64,000 bases of DNA from Closterium sp. Naga37s-1 (lineage: Eukaryota > Streptophyta > Zygnematophyceae > Desmidiales > Closteriaceae), in the NCBI GenBank assembly GCA_947471745.1, contig CANJKZ010000977.1, positions 1,964,501 to 2,028,500 of the forward strand, read 5' to 3'. The notes beneath the pieces were generated by a model. The model made no database searches, was not told the DNA's origin, and worked only from the letters and a program-made list of their open reading frames with translations. Below are positions 53,417-64,000 of this stretch, piece after piece; the stretch's first letter is position 1, and every line of letters begins with the position of its first letter. A program made the position numbers and the translations under genes.

Positions 53417-56400
53417 CTAGTTCCGCTTGTTCGCAAAAGGAAAAAGGCTCAGCTCCAAATCTTTATGCCTTGATCCATCATCGTTTTCATCTCTTTGCGG
53501 CATCCTGTCCTGCGAGTTGCCCTGCACCTTGTCCTCAGCCATTCCTCTCGCAGACGCTGCCACAGCCGAGCGCCATGCTGCAAATGCTGCTGCACTCCCG
53601 GCAGCAGCTCCTATTGGCAACACCTCCTCCCCTGGCCGACAACCAGGCTCCTCCACAGAAGCAGGTGCTGCAGGAGCAGCAGCAGCAGCAGCAGGCGAAG
53701 AAGGTGCAGCTGCAGGAGCAGCAGCTGCAATGGCAGCAGCAGCCGGAGGAAAAGTAGGGAAAAGACCCCCGAGGCTCTGAAGCAGGAGCTGCTGTTGCTG
53801 CTGCTGCTGAAACAGCTGCTGGCGCAGCTGCTGCTGCATGCGGTGCTGCTGTGCAATGTACATATGCAGAGCTGTCATATCCATCATCATAGATGCGCCT
53901 GCACCAGATGCACCCACACCTGCACCACCAGCAGCAGTAGTAGCAGCAGCAGGAGCGGCAGCAGCACTTATATCCATCCCCATCCCCATCCCCATCCCCA
54001 TGTTCATGTTCATTCCCATGCCAAAGCTCATGCCCATAGCCTCAGCCATGCCTGCTTGTCCAGGGATACCGAAATTAGCAGGCATGCCAAAATTGGCAGG
54101 GATGCCGAAATTGGCAGGCATGGTAAAATCAGCAGGGAGGCCCATGGCATTAAGCATAGCAGCATACTTCGATGAATTCCCCTCTTTCTTCTTCCTCTCT
54201 CCTTCTCCTCCGCTCCCTCCACCTTCCCCAGCCTCTGACTCAGGCACGGTACCCCAGCTCAAGCCAAACACGTCCGAGCCTTCAGGTCCGGCAGATTCCG
54301 AGCCTGTCAGGAACCCGAACGACGCTGGGGTGACGGCGGTTGCTCGAGCAGCAGTGGCGTTGTCCGAAGCTGCAGCAGGCGCGGCAGCAGGTTTGGCACC
54401 AGCAGCGTCGGCAGCAATGGCGGCAGCAGCCGCAGCTGCAGCAGCAGCCGGGTCAGCATTCTTGGCGAAGCGAGCATACAGAGGGAATGACCACCCAGCA
54501 GCAGCACCGCCCCTAGTTGCCGCCGATGCAGCAGCAGCAGCAGCAACTGCTGCTGCTCCAGACGCCCCTGCTTGCATGTCCAAGGGAGCGTGTCTCACTG
54601 GTGCTGCTGGAATGGCTGATGCTGCTGGTGATGCCGCTGCTGATATAGCTGCTCCAGAGGACCCTTCAGCGGCAACAGGTGCGTCGGTGAAAGCAGGGAA
54701 GGCGGGAATGCTGGTGAGGCGGGGCGCTGGGGAAACGGGAGGGCGGCTGTGGGGAGACCGGGCAGGAGGCGGCTTCATCCCACCTGCTGCAGCTGCTGCG
54801 CCGGCTGCGGAGGCGGCAGCCGCTGCTGCGGTTGCTGCTGCTGACAGTGGTGTTGTCGCAGCTGCATTGGCTCCCGCACTGGCGTCCGTTGAAGCCGACT
54901 TCTCAAGCACATCAGGAAAACAGCTCTCCGTAGCACCGGCGGCGGTTCCTTGCACCCTGCTGCTGCTGCCAGCACGACGGCTGGGGCACGGCGATTGGCC
55001 GGCAGGTTCCTCAATGCTCCCATCCGCTGCAGCAGCATCCACTGCACCACAAGCGGCAGCAGCGGCAGAGGCAGTGGCAGCAGTAGCAGCAGCAGAACTG
55101 TCGGCAACATCAGCAGCGTTGGGACAAGGTGCAGCAGGGACCGACGCCTGGCCCTGGTCTAGCTGCAAACCTGCTGGCACTCGCAGCTTCTGCTGCTGCT
55201 CCTGCTCTTGTTCTTCCTGCACTTGGTCCTTCTTGGCGTTCAGCGGTTCGTGCATCAGCCCCTGCTGCACCTGAATACGTTAGACGGCGGGAAAAAGAAA
55301 AGGGAGTGGCGCTTAAGTCCAAAAGCAGAGGTGGAAAAGGGAGAAAGAGAAAGAAAATAACAGACACACTGGAGATTCAACGGGCAGAAAACAGAAAGAA
55401 ATTATAACTCACCGTGTTGAGTCGGTGAAGCTCAAACAGTTGTGTAGAGAAGATATGTTGCTGCCTCACAATGCCCTTCCTCACACGCCAAAACTCCTTC
55501 TGCCCCACCGCACCGACCAAGTCACCCACACACATCTCCCCACTCTCCCTCTCCCCTCTCCCCATTCCCTCCCCTCCCTCCCCCTTCCCCCTCTTGCTCC
55601 CTCCTGCGACCTCCCCTTCCGCCTCCTCCGCGCGCCTGCTCCGCTTCCTGCTGTCCCGCCGAAATCGCTCCTCCTCCTCGTCCTCCACGCCTCCCGCCAT
55701 TCCCAGAACCATCGCCAGCATGCCTCCCGCCGCCTCCGCGCCCGCGGGAGCAGCAGTAGCAGCAGGAGAAGCGGCAGCAGCAGTGGCAGCAGGGGCACGG
55801 ACGGATATAGCAGGGGAAGGAAGAGTAGGGACGGCAGCGGCGGCAGGGAGGAGCGAGGCTCCTTCGCTAGCCACCAACCCTCCATGGTAAATGCTTGCAC
55901 ACCCAGCAGCAACGCCCGCGGCGGCGGCGGCGGCAGCGGCGGCGGCAGCAGCGCGAAAGCGCCCTAGAGCCCGCGCCTCGCGCTGCTCCCCGAAGCTCTC
56001 GCCCTTCTGATTCTCCAGATCACCCCTTTCCGCCATTCCCATTCCTTCTTCCGCGCCCGTTCGCTCCTCCGCGTCCGCCCGCGCAGCGACCATCCGCGCG
56101 TCGTCATACTCTTCCGCCTGCGCTGCAGCTTCCGCCGCCGCATCCGCGCAGCCAAGACCAGTTCCCTGATGTTCAATTGCGGCGCGCGCGCGTCTCTCCT
56201 CCTCCCGCGCAGCTACGGCGGCAGCGCGAAGAACCTCGATTCCCCGAAACAGCTCCTCCTCTGTTGCTCCCGCTCCCACTCCCGCTCTTTCCGCTGCCTC
56301 TGCCGCTGCTCCTGCTGATCCTTCCGCGCGCTCCTGCGCTTGCTCCTGCTGCGCTTGTGCCAAAATCTCTGCGCCGTCACCAGCTGCCATCTCCTTGCGC

Positions 56401-58323
56401 TTCTTCCCCTTTCCGCCCTTCGCCGCACCCCGCGCCCCGCTCTTCATCGTGCTCTTCATGCTCCGCCCACTCGTCGTCGACATCGCGCCAATTGCTCCGC
56501 CTCCCCCTCCGCCTCCGCCGATGGCACCACCAGGCGCAGTGGCCGCTGGACCTCTGGACCCCGCGGACCTCGTGCTTGCGCTCTTCCGCAAGCCACCTTT
56601 CCGCGCGTCGTCCACTCCGCTCCGCGCGGGTCCTCCGCGGCTGCTCCGCTCCTCCCCGCGCCTGCGCCCGAGCCTCTCGCTGGCGGCGGAACGCGCAGCC
56701 GCAGCGGACGGGCTCCGCCCTTGCTGCTGCTGCCCCGACGCCTCCCCTTCTCCGTGTATGCACCCGCGGTCGGGCGGAGACCCCGCGCCTGAGCTTCCCC
56801 CGAATCCGCCCATTCCGCCGAACATGTGCGCTTGGCTCATCATAAGTAACGCATTCGGGTTACCAGATCCAGGCCAGCTGAAATTGGACATGAGTCCCGC
56901 CAGGCCTCCTTCCGCCGATGCGCCATTCCACGTTCCAGGGGTGAGCGGCGGAACTGCGCCACTTGCGCCTGCGCCTGCGCCGGAACCCGTACCCGCGCCC
57001 ATGCCCGCGACTTGCGACGCGCTTCCGTAATTAAAAAACGCCGCGTCGGCCGCCGCCATAGCCGCCGCAGCAGCCGCCGCCGCACCCGGGTCGCCGCGAC
57101 TGCCGCCCAAACCCGACGCGGCAGTGAGCGCCTGCAGCGGGTACATCGCCGCAGTGCTGCCGTCCTTGCTGTTGCCGGCGCCGGCAAAGGCGGCCATCGC
57201 GGCGGCCGCGGCGGCGGCGGCGCTCGCGGGGGACATGGAAGCTTGCGGCATGACTGGCGGAGAGGGGGAGCTGGGGGACGCGCCGTTTCCCCACGGCATG
57301 TGGCGCTGCTGCCAAGCCCAGAACGCCCATTGATCCGCGTCGCTTCGAGTCGACTGTCCGTGGCTGTTGCTATTGCTGCTCACCGCTCCCGCTCCCGTTC
57401 CTGCTCCCGCGCCGGCACCCACGCTTCTTCCTTGAACGATGCTCCCCGCGCCGCCTGCTCCTCCGCCTCCGTGCCGGGCGGCAGCAGTTCCCGCGCCGCC
57501 GCCGGTGCTGTGCGCGGCGCAGGCGGCTAACGCTGCCTGGCCGACGGTTTGAAAGGCGGCGGCTTCGGAGAAGCTTCCCGTGCTGCTGGCGATTCCGGAG
57601 TGGGATTGAAGCATGCTGCCGGCCTGCGGCGGGGTTTTGAAGCTGTTGGTGGGATGCTGCTGTTGCTGAGCTTGTTGCTGGGCGGCGTATGGAGCGTAGG
57701 AGAATTTACTCTCGTAGTTGGGAGGCATCAACGGGACCGTCGACTGTGGATAGGAAGGCCACGACAGGGGGTAGTGAGGAAGGGAGAGGAGAATTGAGCA
57801 AATTTGAAATTAAGGAGGAGCACGGAAAGGATGAGAAATAAAGCGACCCCATTTAAGCTCCTGAAAAAAAACTATGTCATCATACACGCAAGCCATACTC
57901 GCTGGCGACTCCCTCGATACACACAACAATAAACTTCGTACATAGCTAACAACGTAACACCTCGGGCCTTAATTGGACAAGTCGAAGACTCTCTGATATA
58001 GTTTTTGGAAACCACGGTCGGCGTACTTCGCCGGAACCGAGCGTCGCTTGCAGCGATCATCGTTCGCACGGACCACGTACCCCGCTGTGCATGGGATGAA
58101 ACGTCGACGGTGCGTTCATAGCTGGCCCTCCGAGAGGGTGAGGCGACGGCCGGAATCGCTTCGATGGAATTGAAACCTGCTCGTAGAGTGCCATCTTGTT
58201 TCGCGGAGGTGCCTTAGGGCCCGACGCCGCTGTCGCATGGCTAACATGTATCGGCGGGAAAAGCGCGACAGCCTCGGGTTGATCCTTCCGGCTACGACCG
58301 CCATTACTATTCTGACGACCCAT
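53417..58323 (-). CDS. ELF3: ELF3 (EARLY FLOWERING 3) clock scaffold protein, 3 exons, 1475 aa
   Basis: Minus-strand exons 58081-58323, 55413-57743 and 53417-55270, all phase 0 with GT-AG introns (337 and 142 bp). ATG at 58323. Two blocks identify it: the N-terminal block GPKAPPRNKMALYEQ...SIPS (about 35-57) and the central block VGQKEFWRVRKGIVRQQ ... FELHRL (about 821-858), whose end is split by intron 2 as HRLNT/VQQ. In land plants ELF3 bridges ELF4 and LUX in the evening complex, binds phytochrome B and represses growth genes at night; its Gln-rich region senses temperature. Here the protein is twice the Arabidopsis length (695), mostly from Ala, Gly and Gln tracts. It ends DLELSLFPFANKRN, with an LxLxL repression-type motif at 1463-1467. 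Confidence 0.92.
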
Positions 58324-59079
58324 CTGCTAAGGCGTTCTAGGTCACTACAGGTAGCGGAAATCTATGTGAACAGTTACTCTATGTGGTTTTCGTAACAACG
58401 GATCTCGGGCATATTCTAGCAACGAAACCAGACATGAGCTCCGCGGACGAAATCAATCTAGATCCAGTTTTGCTTTACAAGTGACCTGGGGACTTCCTAG
58501 CTGCCTGCTTTGGTGAATGGTGAATCAAAGAAACTAATGGCAGAGAAAGACTGTCAGCCTTATCCTGAAGCAAGCAAGCAGGCAGGCAGGCAGGCAGGCA
58601 GGCAGGCACGCGGAAGAAAGTGAAAAGGTGAGTTTGGTTGGGCGGGGAAAAGCGGGGAGAGGGGAGGGGGGAGGATGATAGGGGAATGGGGGCAGGGGGG
58701 CAGGGGGAGGGCAGACCGGGGAAGAGAACACGAGAAAGCTACGAAAGCAGAGGATGCGGAGGAGAAGCGGAACGAGAAGGGGGAATCCGGACAACCTGTT
58801 GCGGGCGGACAGGGATTTCTTGCACGCAATCTCGAGGGAATCGGGGGAAGGAGGGAGACGAGGTGAAAATATCCAACCACAGACGAGCACGCGGGTTTGG
58901 CGGGCAAAAAAGTGCAATCCAGCGAGGCAGAGTGTTCAGCCATCCATTCGGCGCTCAGCAAAATATCGCTTTATCGCGGGCTGAACGGGAAGATATGGCA
59001 AAAAAGTGCGGAAGAAAGTTCCGAGGCGCTGAATGGAGCTAGGGTTTCATACGAGTGTCCAGCGCTTGTGGGAAATGAC
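58324..59079. other. ELF3 upstream region
   Basis: No gene seen. Contains a (GCAG)n tract and purine-rich DNA at 58620-58760; likely ELF3 promoter and 5' untranslated region. No evening element (AAAATATCT) was found by eye. Confidence 0.5.
58567..58607. repeat. (GCAG)n microsatellite
   Basis: About ten tandem GCAG/GCAA tetranucleotides. Confidence 0.9.
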
Positions 59080-59512
59080 ATCAGTGGAGAATTTTGCTCA
59101 ATTCCGCGAAAACGCGGTTTGATTTATTATCGCCACGTGGCGAGCCTATGATCGCGTGAGCCGCGATCCGTTATATTGTCATCACAAACTTCAAGAGAAT
59201 TTTAGTTAAGTTCTGTACTGCGCTGCCCGCGGGCAAAAATAAAACCCCTATAGGTAAGGCATGCGTTAGGGATGCATCAACCCTAAACACCTAGAGGCAA
59301 GGTGTTTAGGGTTGATGCCTCCCTAACCCATGCCAGGCCCGAATGGGTTTTATTTTTGCCCGTGGGTAGCGCAGTACAGAACTTAACTAAAATTCTCTTG
59401 AAGTTTGTGATAACAATAGAACAGATCGCGGTTCACGCGATCGAATGCATGCCACGTGGCGATAATAAAACGAACCGCGACTCCGCGGATTTGAGCAAAA
59501 CTCTCACATCAG
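59080..59512. mobile_element. Foldback (long hairpin) element
   Basis: Two imperfect inverted arms of about 210 bp (59081-59291 and 59301-59510) meet at a 9-base loop; the innermost stem is CCCTAAACACC/GGTGTTTAGGG. The arms are roughly 80-90% complementary by eye over their whole length, including GCCACGTGGC and AAAAATAAAACCC. I found no clear target duplication. It may be a foldback MITE and its transcript would be a good source of small RNAs. Confidence 0.85.
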
Positions 59513-61345
59513 TGCCTGGTCATTTGCAAATGAATGCCGTAGCGAGAGTGCCAGGGTGGACTCAAATGGACGGATCGACGGCCTAGATGTACAATTCTAC
59601 AGTTTGGGGGAAACCAATTGCACTGCCTTATTCGATGTTACACCAACTGTACACGAATCTGTGCACACACGGGGTTTCAGGCCAGCCTGTGCTGTCGTGT
59701 CTGTAGGCAGCCACAAATGGCGGTGTGAAGCTTTCGTCATCCTCGTGACCTGACCTGAGTCCTGCCCGAGCACTGGTGACCACGTGAAGATGCCAGCGTT
59801 ATTTCGGATACCGAATCTGCAATTGGGTATGGCAGATCTGCTCATAACATTTCCGGTCAGAACTACTCCGACCTTATCTTCACCTGTTTCATGCTGAATT
59901 ACGTTTGTTGTTATCCTGGTTTTCTTCGGCTATTAAGACAAAGTCTCAGCCTGAGAAAGCGACACCTGTACGTTTTTTTTGTTTGCGTCCTGGCCCACCT
60001 GTCAGATGTTTAATTCTCAAAAACCGGGACAATCGTGCTTTTCGGATCCGTCACGTGACAAAAGCAATCGCTGCGCAAGTGATTGAAACTCGATGCGCAG
60101 AAACTGGCAAACATCGATGCCCGTCTTATCTACGGATGGAAAAATGTGGTGGAAAATCGTTTTCTGCGCTTTCGAAGCGCAGGGAATTGAACACCACACA
60201 AGCCATCATGCTCCTCCGATTGGTTGCTCAGTTGCCCTTGCAAATGTTCTTCAGGATGCCATCCTTTCGGGGCTGTCTAAGTGGCTGAGAGCGGCCCTCG
60301 GTGAATCTTGTCACGTGAACCACAGAACTGGCAATTCCGCTGTTTGTCAGCTTGTCCTGGTCCTTGCGCCCAAGGCCTGTTTTAATCAAGCTCGGATAAC
60401 CCTGTTGAAATAGGTTTCTGAAATGGCTTCTCGAGTTTGTAGGGTGTCTGTGTGCCTGCTGTCCAAGTGAACTGGGCCCTAAAGCTTGTCCTAAGCGGTC
60501 TCGGTTCGGCGAAATCCTTAACTAAATACACGGTCCAGAGATGGAAAGAAAAAACAGCATGCAGATTCATAGGATCTTTTACTTGCAGCACTTCTTGCCT
60601 ACGGCACAACAGTGCACCATTTCTTAGTGACATATTGCTGTTCTGCAGTGGCAGTGTATTCGTGTGAGATTAGCAAACATGAAACATCTTGCTAAGAAAC
60701 AAAGTGAGTTGGTAGCAATGCAATTGAGTGTGTGTGGGCATGTTAGGGTCTTCATCAGGCACATAAAAATCACCAGAACCATTCTCATAATGCTAGGTGG
60801 GTCTTACACGACTAGCAGTGTGTGATTTGGTGAGCACCAAGAAAAGCTTGGATGTGGTGACGCGTTAAATGCATGGGACATACCGGTATAGGCAAACTGG
60901 TACCATAGCGAGTTGGGTGAAGAAGATCTCGGGATGTATGTACGCTAGTTCGCGGAATAGGCCACCGGCATGCATCAGCAGGAATGTGAAGATGCAAGAC
61001 AGGTGCAAGGAGGAGTAGCCATGAAAGCAGGGGCGTTGTATACAATGTGGGGTTATTCCCACTAAACTGGTCATTGACGTTCAGTGAGCCAAGTTCACAA
61101 TGTAATAGCTACAGTGCTTTGCAACAAGCAAAGCTCCTACCGTACTACTCCTACATGGCCGCTCATAAGAGCACTATCATGTCACTGCGTTGCCCGCACG
61201 ACACAAGCTGTGCGATTCACAGCCAGTCCAGCAACAGTGTATAAGTAGCCTCGACTGGAGCCAACCCTCATCTCTCGACTTAGCCCCATCTTGCTCAGGC
61301 CGCATTCTACAGGGATGCCTGGTTCCCACACCAAGGAGCGTTCAA
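59513..61345. other. Intergenic, nothing recognised
   Basis: About 1.8 kb downstream of the kinase gene with only short, unconvincing frames. Confidence 0.55.
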
Positions 61346-64000
61346 CTAAGCGCCGTGTAGCCGCTGAGCCTGCTCCAGCTTGCTCGCAAAATCCGTCAAG
61401 TTCTGAATCGAGGAAAGCACCCGAACCGATTCCGACATTAGAGGCCGCGCGTGCGGGTCCTTGTTCAGACACTTGCGTGCCAGAACCGCCGCCCGCTGTG
61501 CACCCTTCACCGAGTACTCGCCGCCCACCCTCGGATCCACCAATAGCAGCATCTTTGCCGGATCGACTAAAAACGGCCGAGCCCACTCGACAATATTCTG
61601 CTGCCGTTTTGGAAACTCCGGCTCCATAGCCCGCCGCCCGCTAATCATTTCCAAGAGAACGACTCCGAAGCTGTAGACGTCTGACTTGGCGGTGAGGTGG
61701 CCGGTCATCATGTATTCGGGGGCGGCGTAGCCGTATGTGCCCATGACCCGCGTTGACACGTGCGTCTGGTTGCCCTCGGGGCCGTCCTTTGCCAGCCCGA
61801 AATCAGAGAGCTTTGCATTGAAATCCTGAGATAGGGGGCCAGGGGATGTGGTGAGCAGTGGAAGCAGGGAGGAGGAGGGGAAGGAGGGAAGAGGGAAGGA
61901 GGGAGGGAGGGATGAGTGTCTGTCAGCTCTTGACTTGGCGGTGAGGTGGCCGGTCATCATGTATTCGGGGGCGGCATAGCCGTACGTGCCCATGACTCGG
62001 GTTGACACGTGCGTCTGGTTGCCCTCCGGGCCGTCCTTTGCCAGGCCGAAATCAGAGAGCTTCGCGTTGAAGTCCTGGGAGGGGGGGGAATGGGGAGGCG
62101 TGTAATTGGGATTTGAGCATACGGATGAGGGGGGAAATCAGAGAGCTTCACGTTGAAGTCCTGAGAGAGGGGGGGATGGGGAGGCGTGCAATGGGGATTT
62201 GAGCATACGGATGAGGGGGGAAGGGCGTGGAAATCAATGCAATGGGAGGTTTGAGTCGCGGTAAATGATCTGCCGGTCCGCCTCCTCGTGTAGTGCAGGT
62301 ACGCCTTCAGACACAAAAATCTCCCCATACTCGTTATAACCCGACTCGTTAGACGCAAGCACCTCGTCCAGCAGAATGCTGGATGCCTTAAAGTCGCGGT
62401 AAATGATCTGCTGGTCCGCCTCCTCAAGCAGATACGCTTTATACACACAAATCTCGGACATACTCGTTATAACAGCACTCGCTAGACGCACGCACCTCGT
62501 CCAGCAGAATGTTGGACGCCTTAAAGTCGCGGTAGATGATCTACCGGTCCGCCTCCTTGTGCAGATACGCCTTCATACCCAATAAGTCCCCATACTCGTT
62601 ATAACACAATTCGCTACAGTCACCTACCTCGTCCAGCAGAATGTTGGACGCCTTAAAGTCGCGGTAGATGATCTGCCGGTCCGCCTCCTCGTGTAAATAC
62701 GCCAAGCCCTGCGCCGCGTGCAGCGCAACCTTCATTCGCACCGCCCATGGCAGGGGCTGGATGGCGCCTGCAGGGGGGAAGGGGAGGAGGGGAGCAAGGG
62801 GGGAAAGGGAATGGAGATGAGAAGAATGGGGGGAAAATACGGGAACAGCGGCCGCGTGCAGCGCCACCTTCATGCGCACCGCCCATGGCAGCGGCTGGAT
62901 GGGGCCCGGTGGGGAGGGGAACGGGGGGTCAAGGGGAGGAGGTGGGGGCAACATGAGAACAAGAATGAAGGCGAGGGGTCGAGCGGCCGCGTTCAGCGCC
63001 ACCTTCATGCGCACCGCCCATGGCAGCGGCTGGATGGCGCCTGGCAGAGGGTGGTTGGGGGAAGCAAGGGGGGAAGGGAATGGAGATGAGAAGAAGAGGG
63101 GAGGGAACGGGACGAGCGGCCGCGTGCAGCGCCACATTCATTCGCACCGGCCACGGCAGGGGCTGGATGGCGCCTGGGGAGGGGGGGAGCCGGGGGGGAA
63201 GGGGAGGAGGTGGGGGCAAGATGAGAACAACAATGAAGGCGAGGGGTCGAACGGCCGCGTGCAGCGCCACCTTCATGCGCACCGCCCACGGAAGGGAGCT
63301 GGATGGCGCCTTGCAGAGGGGGGTTGGATGACGGCGGAGGGGGAAGCGGGGAGGGGGGAAGCGGGGGGGGGGGGGGAAGCGGGATGCGTAGGGGAAAAGG
63401 ATGACACGGGAGCATGAACGAAGAGCCACCCTCACCCGCACGCCCCAAATCCAGGGATAGCTTGGCGACAGCGATGGCGACGATTGAGACGATTGCGACG
63501 ATTGCGCGTTCTTGCGACGGATCTGAAACTCACGGCTGAAGATGAATCAGTCGAGCCTGCCGTACGAAAGATACGGCACCCTCGAGTTTCGGGAGTGTCT
63601 TATGGTGTCTTATCGATCGAAATCTTTTCAATTAGTTTCAGGAATCGCACGAACAGGAACTCACGAGTGAAGAGGAATCTCTCGAGGCTGCCGTACGGAA
63701 GATACTCGTACGCCAACAGCCGGTGGTGCCCGTCCGAGCAGTACCCGACCAGCCGCACCAGGTTCGGGTGCCGAAGCTCGCTCAGGTACCGAACCTCCGT
63801 CTTCCATTCCGTCTCTCCCTGCTGCCCCCCCTGGTTCAGCACCTTTACCGCCACCTGCACCTTCCGCCTTCCGCTCTCCCCGCTCCCCGCGCCCACCCCC
63901 GCGCCTGAAGCGCAAACATCCTCTTCGATCGTTCCCCTGAAAACGCTCCCGAATCCGCCCTCCCCCAGCTTTCCCTCCTTTTCGAATTTCCGCGTCGCTA
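61346..64000 (-). CDS. Receptor-like cytoplasmic kinase (RLCK VII/PBL type), N-terminus beyond window
   Basis: Minus-strand exons 63665-64000 (continues past the window), 62628-62767 and 61346-61825 join in frame. Kinase motifs in order: glycine loop [14 protein letters not shown] (the ATP-binding Lys), [25 protein letters not shown], catalytic [24 protein letters not shown] and [13 protein letters not shown], so the enzyme looks catalytically complete. The [10 protein letters not shown] version of the loop is typical of PBL/BIK1-type cytoplasmic kinases, which relay signals from cell-surface receptors. The C-terminal tail is short (stop at 61346). The ATG and any N-terminal acylation signal are outside the window. 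Exons 2 and 3 of this part have multiple partial copies around them. Confidence 0.9.
61935..62165 (-). repeat. RLCK last exon acceptor-side echoes (two)
   Basis: A long copy at about 61935-62076 ([13 protein letters not shown] ... TAKS) with CCCAG acceptor, and a short one at 62143-62165 (DFNVKLSDF). In the long copy I count nine differences from the real exon over about 135 bases, all synonymous third-position changes. Confidence 0.93.
62256..62567 (-). repeat. RLCK exon (62628-62767) donor-side echoes (three)
   Basis: Copies of the exon end ([20 protein letters not shown]): about 62501-62567 (one in-frame TAG), 62368-62424 and 62256-62292 (truncated). The first two keep GT after DE (GTGCGT, GTGCTT). 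Confidence 0.92.
62851..63310 (-). repeat. RLCK exon (62628-62767) acceptor-side echoes (four)
   Basis: Copies of the exon's first about 55 bases ([15 protein letters not shown]) at about 63255-63310, 63121-63173, 62988-63041 and 62851-62904. The first three keep an AG acceptor (AAG or CAG); the one nearest the exon has lost it (AG to GG). Each runs on into short intron sequence and the next copy. Confidence 0.92.

Noticed and set aside
53838..55274. 478-codon plus-strand Ala-rich open frame
   Set aside because: Antisense shadow of ELF3 exon 3; GCN/GCA repeats are open on both strands.
59281..59311. CCCTAAA motifs suggesting an interstitial telomere
   Set aside because: Only one copy on each side of the hairpin loop; explained by the foldback symmetry.

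Overview
The window looks like nuclear DNA of a streptophyte (green plant lineage). It carries spliced homologues of land-plant families: the wax-biosynthesis protein CER3/WAX2, the clock protein ELF3, an equilibrative nucleoside transporter, a PF09713-type plant-specific protein and a receptor-like cytoplasmic kinase. There are no bacterial features. Exons are GC-rich, proteins are full of Ala/Gly/Gln/Ser runs, and the copia polyprotein has long Pro-Gly-Gly-Ala-Glu repeats. From memory this style resembles zygnematophycean algae such as Closterium. That placement is inference; a bryophyte or another charophyte alga is possible.

Layout. 1-2.98 kb: one uncertain minus-strand coding exon, otherwise nothing recognised. 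2.99-22.3 kb is a transposon zone: a non-autonomous Mutator-like element with a perfect 10-bp target duplication (2995-4180); a chromodomain Ty3/gypsy element with 353-bp LTRs and target duplication AGTAG (4389-9962, minus strand); a Ty1/copia element with identical 129-bp LTRs and target duplication TTGTG (10583-17912, minus strand); a small LTR element without gag/pol (about 18.09-19.99 kb) with a 561-bp solo LTR nested in one LTR; a decayed gypsy fragment (20.16-21.58 kb); then 91-bp and 29-bp minisatellites.

25.2-64 kb is genic: CER3/WAX2 (+, 25232-32202, 8 exons), two MITE candidates (33.2 and 35.8 kb), a PF09713 protein (+, 34557-35133), an ENT transporter (+, 37023-39748), a 1124-residue coiled-coil protein (-, 39945-45812), a PAS plus pseudo-receiver protein (-, 46532-50380), ELF3 (-, 53417-58323), a foldback element (59.08-59.51 kb) and the C-terminal part of an RLCK (-, 61346 to window end).

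The most unusual feature is shared by three unrelated genes (CER3, coiled-coil, RLCK). Their introns hold dozens of partial copies ('echoes') of the neighbouring exon. Copies of an exon's 5' part with its splice acceptor lie upstream of the intact exon; copies of its 3' part with the splice donor lie downstream. In the three best-preserved echoes I compared base by base, all 17 differences from the real exon are synonymous third-position changes, so the echoes have not evolved like free intron DNA. In two genes the 5' splice-site sequence itself has become a minisatellite (10-bp and about 21-bp units). This could be a real mode of gene evolution or alternative splicing in this lineage, or a chimera of diverged homologous copies made during assembly. 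Long reads and RNA-seq would decide.

Beyond that, ELF3 (clock/temperature) and the PAS pseudo-receiver protein (sensing) lie next to each other; CER3 points to hydrocarbon/wax synthesis. No operon-like relation among the genes is implied.
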